From: Burkholderia contaminans
Lineage (GTDB): Bacteria > Pseudomonadota > Gammaproteobacteria > Burkholderiales > Burkholderiaceae
Length of the DNA: 64,000 nucleotides
Reading direction: 5' to 3'
Assembly: GCF_029633825.1 (NCBI RefSeq)
Contig: NZ_CP090641.1
Coordinates: forward strand, 1,302,001 to 1,366,000
Part shown: one piece after another, positions 44,716 to 54,060 of the stretch
Position numbering within the stretch: the first letter of the stretch is position 1
Layout of the letters: each line of letters starts with the position of its first letter
Position numbers and translations under genes: made by a program
Notes under the pieces: model-generated
Database searches by the model: none
What the model saw: the letters and a program-made list of their open reading frames with translations, nothing else
Told to the model about the DNA's origin: nothing

Positions 44716-45117
44716 TCACGACGCCGCGGCCGGCATTTCGTCGATGAAACCCGTCACTGACGCGAGGCGGCCCGACGCGTCGACGGTGCCGAAGTCCGAA
44801 CCCTTCACGATCGCCGCGCCGTCGGGCGACACGAGCGCCCACGAGAACCGCAGGTGCTGGCCGAAGCCGTCGACGTCGGTCGTGCGGCGGAAGCGGAACG
44901 CGGGGAAACGCGCCTGCACGGCGGCGATCATCGTGTCGATGCCCGCGTGGCCGTCGCCGGCCATCAGCGGATCGCGATAGGCCGCGTCGCTCGCGTAGGT
45001 CGCATCGATCAGCGCACGGCGGCGCGCGACGTCGGGTTCGTTCCACGCGTCGATGTAGCGGTCGATCAGGTCGGCGTAAACAGACGAGGCGGACGAGGCG
45101 GACGGGGCGGTGTTCAT
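44716..45117 (-). CDS. SnoaL-like / NTF2-fold protein
   Basis: This 133-residue protein resembles the SnoaL-like NTF2 cone fold (YADLIDRYIDAWNEPDVARR; YRDPLMAGDGHAGIDTMIAA; FPAFRFRRTTDVDGFGQHLR; then FIDEMP). The family contains isomerases, hydrolases and ligand-binding proteins, so no reaction can be assigned. ATG 45117 follows AAGGAG; the frame extends upstream without similarity. Confidence 0.8.
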   Translation of the reverse strand: MNTAPSASSASSVYADLIDRYIDAWNEPDVARRRALIDATYASDAAYRDPLMAGDGHAGIDTMIAAVQARFPAFRFRRTTDVDGFGQHLRFSWALVSPDGAAIVKGSDFGTVDASGRLASVTGFIDEMPAAAS

Positions 45118-45298
45118 GGCGAGGCTCCTTGTGTCGATGAGAGGACGATGTCGCGAACGTGGCGTGTTGCGTGTTCGCGTGCAGACATCGTCGCCGACCT
45201 CGCGCGGGCGGTCGATTACGTGACAGGTAAGGAATTCGCGCCGTCCGCGCAACAGGTGCTGCGTGCGCCGGATCGTGAATTCGCCGCCGCGATGTCAA

Positions 45299-45318
45299 CG
45301 GGCGCCCGAAGGCGCCCG
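45299..45318 (-). terminator. Hairpin after garD, probable terminator
   Basis: CGGGCGCC and GGCGCCCG form a perfect 8-bp stem closed by TTCG on the minus strand, a very stable tetraloop. It lies about 30 bp after the garD stop. The following tract (TTGAC) is short, so termination may be incomplete. Confidence 0.55.
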
Positions 45319-45346
45319 CATCTTTCGGCGGCAACGGCCGCTCGCG

Positions 45347-46900
45347 TCAGGTCACCGGCGCCGGATTGAACAGGGTCAGCGCATTCGCGAGCTTCCATTG
45401 CTCGGCCCACGTGCGGCGCTTGCCGCTCGCGACGTCGAGCATCAGCCGGAACAGTGCCCAGCCGGTGTCCTCGATCGTGGCCGCGCCGGTCGCGATCTGC
45501 CCCGCGTCGAGATCCATCAGGTCGTGCCAGCGGCGCGCGAGATCGCTGCGCGTCGCGACCTTGATCACCGGCACCTGTGCAAGGCCGTAGGGCGTGCCGC
45601 GGCCGGTCGTGAAAATGTGCAGGTTCATCCCGGCCGCGAGCTGCAGCGTGCCGCAGATGAAGTCGCTCGCGGGCGTCGCCGCGTACAGCAGCCCCTTCTG
45701 CTTCGCGCGATCACCGGGGCGCACGACACCGGCGATCGGCGCGCTGCCCGACTTCACGATCGAGCCCATCGCCTTCTCGACGATGTTCGACAGGCCGCCC
45801 TTCTTGTTGCCGGGCGTCGTGTTCGCGCTGCGGTCGACGCGGCCGCGCTGCAGGTAGCGGTCGTACCAGTCCATCTCGCGGATGATTTCGCGCGCCACGT
45901 CCTCGTTCGCCGCGCGCGACGTGAGCTGCGCGACGCCGTCGCGCACTTCCGTCACCTCGGAGAACATGATCGTCGCGCCCGCGCGCACCAGCAGGTCGGC
46001 CGCGAAGCCGACGGCCGGATTCGCGGTGAGCCCCGAGAACGCGTCGCTGCCGCCGCACTGCACGCCGACGACGAGATCCGATGCCGGGCATGTCTCGCGG
46101 CGGCGGCGGTCGAGCCGCTCGAGGTGCGATTCGGCCATCTTCATGATCGAGTCGATCATCGAGTTGAAGCCGACGTGCGCGGCGTCCTGCAGGCACACCA
46201 CGCCGCCGTTGCCGGTCGCGCCGTCGGCCGCGACCGGAATCATGCCGGGCGGCAGCAGGCGCTCGGGCTGCAGCTTCTCGCAGCCGAGGCTCACGGTCAT
46301 CACCTCGCCGCCGAAATTCGGATTCAGGCTGATGTTGCGCAGCGTGCGGATCGGGATGTCGGCGTCGGGCGCATCGATCGCCACGCCGCAGCCGTACGTG
46401 TGCTCGAGCCCGACCACGTCGTCGACGTTCGGATAGCGCGGCAGCATCTCGGCCTTGATCCGCTTCACCGCGTGCTCGACGACGCCCGACACGCACTGCA
46501 CGGTCGTCGTGATCGCGAGGATGTTGCGCGTGCCGACCGAGCCGTCGGCATTGCGGAAGCCCTCGAACGTATAGCCTTCGAGCGGCGGCAGCGGCGGTGC
46601 GGCGCGTGTTGCGAGCGGCAGGTCGTCAAGCCCCGGCGGCTCGGGCATGCGCATCGTGCGTTCGTTGACCCAGCTGCCGCGGCGCAACTCGACCAGCGCG
46701 TAGCCGATCACCACGTTGTAGCGGACGATCGGGTCGCCGGCCGCGAGGTCGACCAGCGCAACCTTGTGCCCCTGCGGCACGCCTTCGCGCAGCGTCAGCC
46801 CATCGGCGAACGTCGCGCCCTCCGGCAAGCCGCCGTCGTTGACGACGATCGCGACGTTGTCGTCCGGATGCACACGGATATAGAGCGGGGAAGCAGTCAT
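45347..46900 (-). CDS. garD: Galactarate dehydratase (UxaA/GarD family)
   Basis: This 517-residue protein aligns by eye along its whole length with E. coli GarD. Shared blocks are [40 protein letters not shown] and [20 protein letters not shown]. Later come [20 protein letters not shown] and the ending TLFNPAPVT. It dehydrates galactarate to 5-dehydro-4-deoxyglucarate, the substrate of KdgD encoded divergently at 47130. The Cys-rich conserved segments fit the metal-dependent UxaA family. Confidence 0.94.
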   Translation of the reverse strand: MTASPLYIRVHPDDNVAIVVNDGGLPEGATFADGLTLREGVPQGHKVALVDLAAGDPIVRYNVVIGYALVELRRGSWVNERTMRMPEPPGLDDLPLATRAAPPLPPLEGYTFEGFRNADGSVGTRNILAITTTVQCVSGVVEHAVKRIKAEMLPRYPNVDDVVGLEHTYGCGVAIDAPDADIPIRTLRNISLNPNFGGEVMTVSLGCEKLQPERLLPPGMIPVAADGATGNGGVVCLQDAAHVGFNSMIDSIMKMAESHLERLDRRRRETCPASDLVVGVQCGGSDAFSGLTANPAVGFAADLLVRAGATIMFSEVTEVRDGVAQLTSRAANEDVAREIIREMDWYDRYLQRGRVDRSANTTPGNKKGGLSNIVEKAMGSIVKSGSAPIAGVVRPGDRAKQKGLLYAATPASDFICGTLQLAAGMNLHIFTTGRGTPYGLAQVPVIKVATRSDLARRWHDLMDLDAGQIATGAATIEDTGWALFRLMLDVASGKRRTWAEQWKLANALTLFNPAPVT

Positions 46901-46937
46901 CGGAATTCCAGGAGGCTATCGGCCATATCATTAGTCA

Positions 46938-46946
46938 TCATACGAC
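46938..46946. promoter_or_regulatory. TCATACGAC motif upstream of garD
   Basis: This 9-mer lies about 40 bp before garD and recurs exactly at 50988-50996, beside the transporter remnant and the semialdehyde dehydrogenase gene. With flanks it reads GTCATCATACGAC. It may be a half or whole operator of the hexarate regulator (GntR/FCD-type sites have similar GTC-AT-GAC character). Confidence 0.4.
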
Positions 46947-47038
46947 ATTCAACCAGGATCGGCGATGCTGCGTAAACCCTTACCCGGAAAGACCCTACTA
47001 TTTATCGACCGGCAAACCGCTTGCGTCACGCCTCCCCT

Positions 47039-47060
47039 CGTTGTACGATGACATACAACG
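47039..47060. promoter_or_regulatory. Dyad in the garD-kdgD gap, candidate operator for kdgD
   Basis: CGTTGTA (47039-47045) and TACAACG (47054-47060) form a perfect 7-bp inverted repeat around GATGACA-like spacer sequence, about 70 bp before kdgD. The geometry suits a dimeric GntR- or LysR-type regulator. No such regulator gene is in the immediate vicinity. Confidence 0.5.
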
Positions 47061-47129
47061 ACATCGCCAATGTGGCTCGTATGCCGTTCCCGACGAACCC
47101 AGCACTCGCGCTAGACGGACGACCCAACC

Positions 47130-48044
47130 ATGACCTCACCGCAAGAACTCAAACAGATCATTTCCCACGGCCTGCTGTCGTTTCCGCTGACGGACTTCGA
47201 CACCGACGGCAGCTTCCGCCCGTCCACCTACGCCGAGCGCCTGGAATGGCTCGCGCCGTACGGTGCGAGCGCGCTGTTCGCGGCCGGCGGCACCGGTGAA
47301 TTCTTCTCGCTCACGCAGCGCGAGTATTCGGACGTGATCCGTGTCGCGACGGAAACCTGCAAGGGCAAGGTGCCGATCCTCGCCGGCGCGGGCGGCGCGA
47401 CGCGCGTCGCGATCGAATATGCGCAGGAGGCCGAGCGCCTCGGCGCGAGCGGTGTGCTGCTGATGCCGCATTACCTGACCGAAGCCAGCCAGGAAGGGAT
47501 CGCCGACCACGTCGAGCAGGTGTGCCGTGCGCTGAAGATCGGCGTGGTGGTGTACAACCGCGCGAATTCGAAGCTGAACGCCGACATGCTCGAGCGCCTC
47601 GCCGATCGTTGCCCGAACCTGATCGGCTTCAAGGACGGCGTGGGCGAAATCGAAAGCATGGTGACGATCCGCCGCCGCCTCGGCGACCGTTTCGCCTACC
47701 TCGGCGGCCTGCCGACGGCCGAAGTCTATGCGGCCGCGTACAAGGCGCTCGGCGTGCCGGTGTATTCGTCGGCCGTGTTCAACTTCATCCCGAAGACGGC
47801 GATGGCATTCTACGAAGCGATCGCGAAGGACGACCACGCCACGGTCGGCCGCCTGATCGACGAATTCTTCCTGCCGTACCTGAAGATCCGCAATCGCCGC
47901 GCGGGCTATGCGGTCAGCATCGTGAAGGCGGGCGCGAAACTCGTCGGCCATGACGCAGGCCCGGTGCGTGCGCCGCTCGTCGACCTCACCGACGAAGAAG
48001 TGGCGGAGCTCGACGTGCTGATCAAGAAGATGGGCCCGCAATAA
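47130..48044 (+). CDS. kdgD: 5-dehydro-4-deoxyglucarate dehydratase
   Basis: This 304-residue protein of the DHDPS/NAL superfamily decarboxylates and dehydrates 5-dehydro-4-deoxyglucarate to alpha-ketoglutarate semialdehyde. Family marks are [20 protein letters not shown], the substrate-site [26 protein letters not shown] (Tyr) and the Schiff-base Lys in [11 protein letters not shown]. It is divergent from garD; its product is used by the dehydrogenase at 49185-50762. Confidence 0.95.
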   Translation: MTSPQELKQIISHGLLSFPLTDFDTDGSFRPSTYAERLEWLAPYGASALFAAGGTGEFFSLTQREYSDVIRVATETCKGKVPILAGAGGATRVAIEYAQEAERLGASGVLLMPHYLTEASQEGIADHVEQVCRALKIGVVVYNRANSKLNADMLERLADRCPNLIGFKDGVGEIESMVTIRRRLGDRFAYLGGLPTAEVYAAAYKALGVPVYSSAVFNFIPKTAMAFYEAIAKDDHATVGRLIDEFFLPYLKIRNRRAGYAVSIVKAGAKLVGHDAGPVRAPLVDLTDEEVAELDVLIKKMGPQ

Positions 48045-48181
48045 GCGGCGTTCGTCGGCGGCGCACGCCTTCATTGGCGCCGCGCCGCCAGTTCTGCATC
48101 GCGGCCGGCATTCGCCGGCCGCGACCTTTTGCGCGCTTTCCGCGATGACGCACGCATCCGCCGCGATGCGTGTCGCCACCG

Positions 48182-48733
48182 TCACATCTGCGCGATGACC
48201 CCGACGATCCGGTAACGCACGTTCCCCAGCTTGACGCGTGTCGCCTCGATCTGGTCCTGCGCACCCGATCGCGCGCGCGCATTCGATTCGCTGCCAAGGA
48301 TCTGCCCGAGTACGTCGCGGTCAACGACCGCGTCGAAGAACCGACCGACCGTGATCGTCGCCGACTGCTTCGCGGTCGCGAGTTGGCTGTTCGCCTGCAT
48401 CAACGCTTCGGTACGCAGGCCCGGATCGCGTTCATCGATACCGCGCCGGTACTGGAGCGCGAACACCAGCGCCTCCATGTCCTGCCGGAAACGGCGAACG
48501 GCTTGACCGAACACGAGCGAATGCGCGTCGGAGCCCGTGACGAGCCGCCCCTGGTTGATCGTGATGTCGAATTCGCTGCCGCCCAGGTCGCGCTGGAATT
48601 CCAGCAGCGCATTCGCGAGCACGCGTCCTTCGCTGTACTGGCCGATCTGCGTTCGCACGGATTTCGCGACGTCGCCGATCGCTTTCCACAACCCGGCCGC
48701 GAACAGGTGGTCGCCACGTTTGTTGATGTTCAT
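48182..48733 (-). CDS. Conserved-looking protein of unknown function
   Basis: This 183-residue protein starts at ATG 48733 behind AGAGGGAA. It is soluble, largely helical by composition and charge pattern (AKSVRTQIGQYSEGRVLANA; ALVFALQYRRGIDERDPGLR), with no signal peptide, membrane segment or catalytic motif I can name. Codon use is like that of its neighbours. It lies between kdgD and the semialdehyde dehydrogenase gene but has its own upstream gap of 450 bp, so membership of the hexarate pathway is doubtful. Confidence 0.7.
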   Translation of the reverse strand: MNINKRGDHLFAAGLWKAIGDVAKSVRTQIGQYSEGRVLANALLEFQRDLGGSEFDITINQGRLVTGSDAHSLVFGQAVRRFRQDMEALVFALQYRRGIDERDPGLRTEALMQANSQLATAKQSATITVGRFFDAVVDRDVLGQILGSESNARARSGAQDQIEATRVKLGNVRYRIVGVIAQM

Positions 48734-49184
48734 GATGCCGTTCCCTCTTGGTCTTTTTCTGGATCTCTCAGGTTTCGCCCGCAGGTCGGTCGACCCGGGG
48801 CTCCGGTACTGTAGGAGAAAAGCGGGCGGCAGGAAAGCCGGCAGGATCAACGACCGCTTTTGCCCGCACGGCGGCAACGGCGCTCGCCCCGGACACCGGC
48901 CCCTCCATGCCGCCTCGGCACGAATGCGCACCTCCTCGCTTCGGTCCGACTGACCGGTGGAAGCAAGCTGTGGACGCGCGACCGGCGCCTGCCGGGCGCA
49001 GCAGACCGCCTGGGGCTCGCCGCGCATCCCGCCCACTGACGCTGCAAGATCGACACCACGCAAACCTGCCATGCAAAAAGGCGAAAGCGGCTCATTGGCC
49101 ACTTCCGCCTTTTCGTTTTTGGCGACCGGCGCGCTCTCAGGCTCACCGGTCGCAGCCGATCGCTCCCTCAGCCGAGGTGCGTCA
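48734..49184. other. Gene-free gap holding a terminator
   Basis: I see no gene in these 450 bp. The right part carries the terminator of the dehydrogenase gene (49073-49115); the left part presumably carries the promoter of the 183-residue gene. Confidence 0.55.
49073..49115 (-). terminator. Intrinsic terminator after the semialdehyde dehydrogenase gene
   Basis: On the minus strand AAAAGGCGGAAG (49102-49113) pairs with CTTTCGCCTTTT (49076-49087), 11 of 12 positions, and runs into T-residues. It lies about 70 bp after the dehydrogenase stop. Confidence 0.75.
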
Positions 49185-50762
49185 TCACTCGGCCTTCCCG
49201 TCCCGCAGCCGCGGAATCGCGAGCGGATTGCTTTCCTGCAACCCTTCCGGCAGCAGATCGTCCGGGAAATCCTGGTAGCACACGGGCCGCAGGAAGCGCT
49301 CGATCGCCGTCGCGCCGACCGACGTGACGGCCGGGTTCGACGTGGCCGGGAACGGCCCGCCGTGCACCATCGCGTCACACACCTCGACGCCGGTCGGGTA
49401 GCCGTTGACCAGCAGGCGGCCGGCCTTGCGTTCGAGGACCGGCAGCAGCCGGCGCGCGAGCGGCTTGTCGTCGGCGTCCATCTGCAGCGTGGCCGTCAAC
49501 TGGCCTTCGAGTGCTTCGAGCACGCGCGCGACTTCGTCGAGATCACGGCAACGCACGATCAGCGACGCCGGCCCGAACACCTCGTGGCTGAACGCCGGCT
49601 CGGCGAGGAACGCCTGCGCACCGACTTCGTACAGCGCGCCGCCGGCCTGGCAATCGGTCTGCGCCGCCTCGCCCGCGCCGATTTCGCGCACGCCCGGCAG
49701 TTCGGCCAGCTTGCCGCGGCCATTGCGATACGCATCGGCGATGCCCTGCGTGAGCATCACGCCGGCCGGCTTCTTCGCGAGCGCCTGCGCGGCGACGGTT
49801 TCGAAGCGGTCGAGATCGGGGCCGTCGATCGCGAGCACGAGGCCCGGGTTGGTACAGAACTGGCCGACACCGAGCGTCAGCGAATCGACGAAGCCCGTCG
49901 CGATCGCGTCGCCGCGCGCGGCAAGCGCCGCCGGGAACAGCACGACGGGGTTGATGCTGCTCATTTCCGCGTAGACGGGAATCGGCTGCGGGCGCGCGTT
50001 CGCGATCTGCACGAGCGCCATGCCGCCCTGCCGCGACCCCGTGAAGCCGACCGCCTGGACCGCCGGATGGCTGACGAGCGCCCCACCGATCACGCGGCCG
50101 GGGCCGACCAGCAGCGAGAACACACCGGCCGGCATCCCGGTTTTGGCGACAGCGGCGCGGATCGCGCGGCCGACCAGCTCGGACGTGCCGAGATGCGCCT
50201 CGTGCGCCTTCACGATCACCGGGCAGCCGGCCGCGAGCGCCGACGCCGTATCGCCGCCGGCCACCGAGAACGCCAGCGGGAAGTTGCTCGCACCGAACAC
50301 GACGACGGGCCCGAGCCCGACTTTCTGCAGCCGCAGGTCCGAACGCGGCAGCGGCGTGCGCGCCGGCTGCGCGGGATCGATCGACGCGGCGAGGAAGCGC
50401 CCGTCACGCACGACGCGCGCGAACAGCCGGAGCTGGCCGACGGTGCGGCCGCGCTCGCCCTGCAGCCGCGCGACGGGCAGGCCCGTTTCGGCATGCGCAC
50501 GCTCGATCAGCGCGTCGCCGAGCGCGACGATTTCATCCGCGATCGCTTCAAGAAACGCTGCGCGGGCCGCGAGCGGCTGCGCACGGTACGCGTCGAACGC
50601 ATCGCGCGCGAGTTCGCATGCGCGCTCGACGTCGGCCTGCGCCGCGACGCCGAACACCGGCGCATCGATCGGCTCGCCCTTCGACGGGTCGAACGCGCGC
50701 AAGGTACCGGCCGAGCCGGCGACCGCTTCGGCGCCGATCAGCATCTCTCCAGTCAGTTGCAT
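49185..50762 (-). CDS. Alpha-ketoglutarate semialdehyde dehydrogenase (NADP+-type ALDH)
   Basis: This 525-residue protein belongs to the long ALDH group with [20 protein letters not shown], the general-base Glu in [11 protein letters not shown] and the catalytic Cys in [12 protein letters not shown]. Length and sequence character fit 2,5-dioxovalerate (alpha-ketoglutarate semialdehyde) dehydrogenases of sugar-acid pathways. It would oxidise the KdgD product to 2-oxoglutarate. ATG 50762 follows GGAG; the frame extends to 50798. It is divergent from the transporter remnant. Confidence 0.92.
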   Translation of the reverse strand: MQLTGEMLIGAEAVAGSAGTLRAFDPSKGEPIDAPVFGVAAQADVERACELARDAFDAYRAQPLAARAAFLEAIADEIVALGDALIERAHAETGLPVARLQGERGRTVGQLRLFARVVRDGRFLAASIDPAQPARTPLPRSDLRLQKVGLGPVVVFGASNFPLAFSVAGGDTASALAAGCPVIVKAHEAHLGTSELVGRAIRAAVAKTGMPAGVFSLLVGPGRVIGGALVSHPAVQAVGFTGSRQGGMALVQIANARPQPIPVYAEMSSINPVVLFPAALAARGDAIATGFVDSLTLGVGQFCTNPGLVLAIDGPDLDRFETVAAQALAKKPAGVMLTQGIADAYRNGRGKLAELPGVREIGAGEAAQTDCQAGGALYEVGAQAFLAEPAFSHEVFGPASLIVRCRDLDEVARVLEALEGQLTATLQMDADDKPLARRLLPVLERKAGRLLVNGYPTGVEVCDAMVHGGPFPATSNPAVTSVGATAIERFLRPVCYQDFPDDLLPEGLQESNPLAIPRLRDGKAE

Positions 50763-50984
50763 GGGGTGTGCTCCGTGGTTCGGGAATAGATCGTTCATTG
50801 TAGCTCAACAGATACGATGTCTGCCGACGACGTAGCGTCATTCTCGTCACCTGTGAAGGCATCGACGATACATCCTAAGGTCTTGCCCAGCCAGAGAATC
50901 ATGACACTCCCACACTGTGATGCCGATCTTCGAGGGGAAAACCCGAGGTTGCCGAATTCGAGCATCCTCAACAAACTTTTGGCC

Positions 50985-51248
50985 ATGTCATACGACGACG
51001 TACGTTTAAAGCGAGCAACCAGACCTCCCCTCGCGATTTTCCGCCCGACCGCGCGCCGGACCGCCGTGCGCTACTGGATCCTGGCGATGCTGTTCGTCGC
51101 CACGACGCTCGACCATGCGGACCGCGCAACGCTGTCGATCACCGGCGCACGCGTGTTCGTCGGGCCGAACGCACTCGTCACCATGTTCAGCTATCTCGTG
51201 ATCGCGAAGGACATCAGGCGCGTCGAACTGCGTCATCGCGACGCCTGA
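50985..51248 (+). pseudogene. MFS transporter remnant with large internal deletion (hexarate transporter)
   Basis: The frame joins an MFS N-terminus (RRTAVRYWILAMLFVATTLD, then HADRATLSITG) directly to an MFS C-terminus (ALVTMFSYLVIAKDIRRVEL). The C-terminus resembles that of the intact ACS-type transporter at 33756-35099 (SYIFVVGDIKRIEL). Family members are about 430-450 residues; fewer than 90 remain here, so about 350 residues are missing without a frame break. Position beside kdgD and the dehydrogenase gene suggests a lost glucarate/galactarate (GudP-like) transporter. The frame is open further upstream to 50817. Confidence 0.75.
50988..50996. promoter_or_regulatory. Second TCATACGAC motif
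   Basis: This is identical to the motif upstream of garD. It lies in the divergent region between the dehydrogenase gene and the transporter remnant, and overlaps the first ATG of the remnant's frame. A separate small dyad (CAGA-N7-TCTG, 50809-50823) lies closer to the dehydrogenase gene. Confidence 0.4.
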
Positions 51249-51265
51249 CGTTCGGCTTCAGGACA

Positions 51266-51303
51266 AAACAACGGCGGCCGCATGAAAACGGCCGCCGTTG
51301 TTG
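51266..51303. terminator. Bidirectional hairpin terminator
   Basis: CAACGGCGGCCG (51269-51280) and CGGCCGCCGTTG (51289-51300) form a perfect 12-bp stem with an 8-nt loop. It is bounded by AAAA on the left and a short T-rich tract on the right. It lies between the transporter remnant and the converging M50 gene. Confidence 0.75.
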
Positions 51304-51326
51304 CATTCGACCCCAGGTATCCGCTG

Positions 51327-52052
51327 TCAGATCGACGAATGTGCGACGCGCAGCATGTCGTGCACGCCGGACGTCATCAGCGCGAGGAATGCGAGCAGGC
51401 CCACGTAGCAGAGCGCGTACGTCGTCTTCGTCTCGATCGACGTCGCGTAGTACATGCGGTTCTCAGGCGCGTCCGGATCGTAGCGCCACGCACGCTTCAA
51501 CTGCGGCAGCGCGAGGATCGCCATCACGATCAGCAACGGGCTCGGGCGATACACGAACAGCGCGATCAGCACCGGCACGCCCGCGAACCAGATGCGCGGC
51601 GACAGCACCGCGGTGATCCGCCCGCCGTCGAACGGCGACAGCGGAATCATGTTGAACAGGTTCAGGAAGAAGCCCGTATACGACAGCGCGAGCAGCAGGT
51701 TGCTGTCGTAGTAGCGCGCGGCCGCGTAGCAGGCCAGCGCACCGAGCGTGCCGACGAACGGCCCGGCGAGCCCGACGTACGCCTCGGTTTCCGCGTCGTG
51801 CGGCATCTCCTTCAGCTGGATCCACGCGCCGACGAACGGGATGAAGGTCGGCAGCCCGACGTCGAGCCCGCGCCGCTGCGCGGCGATGTAGTGGCCGGCC
51901 TCGTGCACCAGCAGCAGCGCCACGAAACCGGCCGCGAACCGCCAGCCGTAGAACAGCGCGTAGACCGCGATCGACGCCAGCATCGTGCCCGCCGACACGA
52001 GCACCTTGCCGAGCTTGAGGCCGCCGAAGATCAGCAGCAACAGCTTCGTCAT
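51327..52052 (-). CDS. M50 family (site-2-type) membrane metalloprotease
   Basis: This 241-residue membrane protein has the zinc-binding HEAGH within GFVALLLVHEAGHYIAAQRR on one helix. The third-ligand region NMIPLSPFDGGRI lies on a later helix, as in short site-2 protease-like proteins. Such enzymes cut within membrane-spanning segments. The start overlaps the upstream DUF2167 gene (ATGA), so the two proteins are probably made together and may interact. The substrate is unknown. Confidence 0.87.
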   Translation of the reverse strand: MTKLLLLIFGGLKLGKVLVSAGTMLASIAVYALFYGWRFAAGFVALLLVHEAGHYIAAQRRGLDVGLPTFIPFVGAWIQLKEMPHDAETEAYVGLAGPFVGTLGALACYAAARYYDSNLLLALSYTGFFLNLFNMIPLSPFDGGRITAVLSPRIWFAGVPVLIALFVYRPSPLLIVMAILALPQLKRAWRYDPDAPENRMYYATSIETKTTYALCYVGLLAFLALMTSGVHDMLRVAHSSI

Positions 52053-53011
52053 TCCTTGCGCTCCGTGCCGGACACGTCGGATACGCCGGATGCATCGGCG
52101 ACGGCCGGCACCGCAGCCGCCTTCGGCTTGCGCCCGAAGAAGCGCTTCAGCGCCGCGCCGCCGGCCAGCAGCGCGACCGCGCCGATCTTGAAGAACTTCA
52201 CCGCGAACGCGCCGATCAGCGCGAGCAGGCCGAGCTTCTTCGCGCCGACGCCGACGATCAGCGCCGCAAGGCCGTACTCGGCGACGTGGTCGGTCGACTT
52301 GTTGAAATCGGCGTAGCGCTTGCCGTCGTTGAAGCTGATGTTCGACAGCAACTCGTCGGCCGACGCCTTGTATTTCGGCAGATCGGCGAGCGTCGACGCC
52401 ATCGTCAGCGACAGGTAGCCGTCACGGCCGAGCACGAGCGTCCGGTAGTTCACGCCGTCGTTCTCGGCGTTCGGTGCCGCGCCCTTGTCGCGGATGATCG
52501 CGGACCACACGAGCCGGTGCGTGGCCGCGTCGTATGCGGGCGCCTTCGCCCAGCCGACCACCTCGGTTTCCGGCAGGCCGCGCTCCTTGCGCCCCGGGTT
52601 GTCTTCCTCGGTGCCGGACTGCAGGCTCTTCAGCAGCTCGTCGGGCTTCCAGTCCTTCGCGTCGTCGTCGCGGATATAGCCGCTCGGCTCGAACGACACG
52701 ACCGAGATCCAGTCGGCATCGGGATCGTCGGGCAGCACGAGGCCGACCAGCCTGGATTCGTCGATCGAGTTGCCCATCGAGCGCAGGTAGCGGCCGGCTT
52801 CGGCGGCCGGCACGAACGATTCGCCGGCTTTCAGCTTCAGCACGGCTTCGTGTTTCACGTCGATGTCGGTCGGGCCCTTCACGACCGCGTCGTTGGCGGC
52901 CGCGGCGGCGGCCCTCATTTCCACCTGCGCAGCTTCGGTCTGCGCGTGGCCGGTGGTCGCGGCGAATGCAAGCGTCGCCACGCAGGCGAGCCGGACGGCA
53001 AGTTTTTTCAT
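52049..53011 (-). CDS. DUF2167 family membrane-anchored protein
   Basis: This 320-residue protein starts at ATG 53011 behind AGGGG. It has a signal peptide (KKLAVRLACVATLAFAATTG, cleavage after GHA), a periplasmic domain of about 200 residues (WISVVSFEPSGYIRDDDAKD; VGWAKAPAYDAATHRLVWS; SFNDGKRYADFNKSTDHVAE) and a C-terminal hydrophobic hairpin with a basic tail. This matches DUF2167 proteins, whose function is not established. It is translationally coupled to the M50 protease. Confidence 0.85.
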   Translation of the reverse strand: MKKLAVRLACVATLAFAATTGHAQTEAAQVEMRAAAAAANDAVVKGPTDIDVKHEAVLKLKAGESFVPAAEAGRYLRSMGNSIDESRLVGLVLPDDPDADWISVVSFEPSGYIRDDDAKDWKPDELLKSLQSGTEEDNPGRKERGLPETEVVGWAKAPAYDAATHRLVWSAIIRDKGAAPNAENDGVNYRTLVLGRDGYLSLTMASTLADLPKYKASADELLSNISFNDGKRYADFNKSTDHVAEYGLAALIVGVGAKKLGLLALIGAFAVKFFKIGAVALLAGGAALKRFFGRKPKAAAVPAVADASGVSDVSGTERKE

Positions 53012-53207
53012 TGTTGGATTCCCCTGGAATGCCTTGTCGTAAATATGCACGGCACCGGCCCAGGCGCTTTCAATCGCGGGTCCGGCGTCGTCTCTCAGTT
53101 GGCACGAGGGCTATGGTAACGCAGCGCAGCGACACGCCCGGGGAAGGGCGAGATGCTTACGTCGCAGGTAATGTCCAGGGTGCGCGGGATTGCCTATCAT
53201 CAGCACC

Positions 53208-54053
53208 ATGAACCCGACCGCCGCCCTTCATTCGCCCTCCCCGTCCGCCGGCCGCACGCCCGGTATCGGCCCACTGCTGCGCACGTGGCGGCAACGCCGG
53301 CGCCTCAGCCAGATGGCGCTCGCGCTCGACGCGGAAGTCTCCGCGCGCCACCTGAGCTTCGTCGAATCGGGCCGCGCGCAGCCGAGCCGCGAGATGGTGC
53401 TGCATCTCGCCGAGCGTCTCGACGTGCCGCTGCGCGAGCGCAATGCGCTGCTCGTCGCGGCCGGCTTCGCGCCGCTGTTTCGCGAACGGCCGTTTTCGGA
53501 TCCGCAACTGGATGCCGCACGTCATGCGGTCGAAGCCGTGCTGCGCGGCCACGAGCCTTATCCGGCGCTCGCCGTGGACCGCCACTGGACGCTGCTCGCC
53601 GCGAACCGGATGCTCGGCGCGCTGGTCGCGCAGGCCGATCCCGCGCTGCTGCAGCCGCCCGTCAACGTGCTGCGGCTGAGCCTGCATCCGGACGGGCTCG
53701 CGTCGCAGATCGTCAACTGGCACGAATGGCGCACGCATATCCTGCATCGGTTGCAGCGGCAGATCGATGCGAGCGGCGACCGCACGCTGCACACGCTGCG
53801 CGACGAACTCGCCGCGTATCCGGCGCCGGCCGGCCAGCCCGACGACACGCATGCGCGCGCCGACTTCGCGGATATCGCCGTGCCGCTGCGGCTGCGCACG
53901 GCCGCCGGCGAACTGACGTTCTTCAGCACGACGACCGTGTTCGGTACGCCGGTCGACGTGACGCTGTCGGAACTCGCGATCGAGGCGTTCTTTCCGGCGA
54001 ACCCGGAGACGGTGGAGGCGATGCGGGCGCTGGCGGACGCGTTGCCGGCGTAA
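53208..54053 (+). CDS. XRE-type helix-turn-helix regulator with MmyB-like domain
   Basis: The 281-residue protein has an N-terminal HTH_31/XRE domain (LRTWRQRRRLSQMALALDAE; VSARHLSFVESGRAQPSREM) and a C-terminal MmyB-like ligand-binding domain (LAVDRHWTLLAANRMLGAL; VNVLRLSLHPDGLASQIVNW). MmyB-like domains are thought to bind small hydrophobic ligands such as fatty acids. ATG 53208 suits the family start; no strong ribosome site is seen. It stands alone, so its target is not inferable. Confidence 0.87.
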   Translation: MNPTAALHSPSPSAGRTPGIGPLLRTWRQRRRLSQMALALDAEVSARHLSFVESGRAQPSREMVLHLAERLDVPLRERNALLVAAGFAPLFRERPFSDPQLDAARHAVEAVLRGHEPYPALAVDRHWTLLAANRMLGALVAQADPALLQPPVNVLRLSLHPDGLASQIVNWHEWRTHILHRLQRQIDASGDRTLHTLRDELAAYPAPAGQPDDTHARADFADIAVPLRLRTAAGELTFFSTTTVFGTPVDVTLSELAIEAFFPANPETVEAMRALADALPA

Positions 54054-54060
54054 TGGGCGG

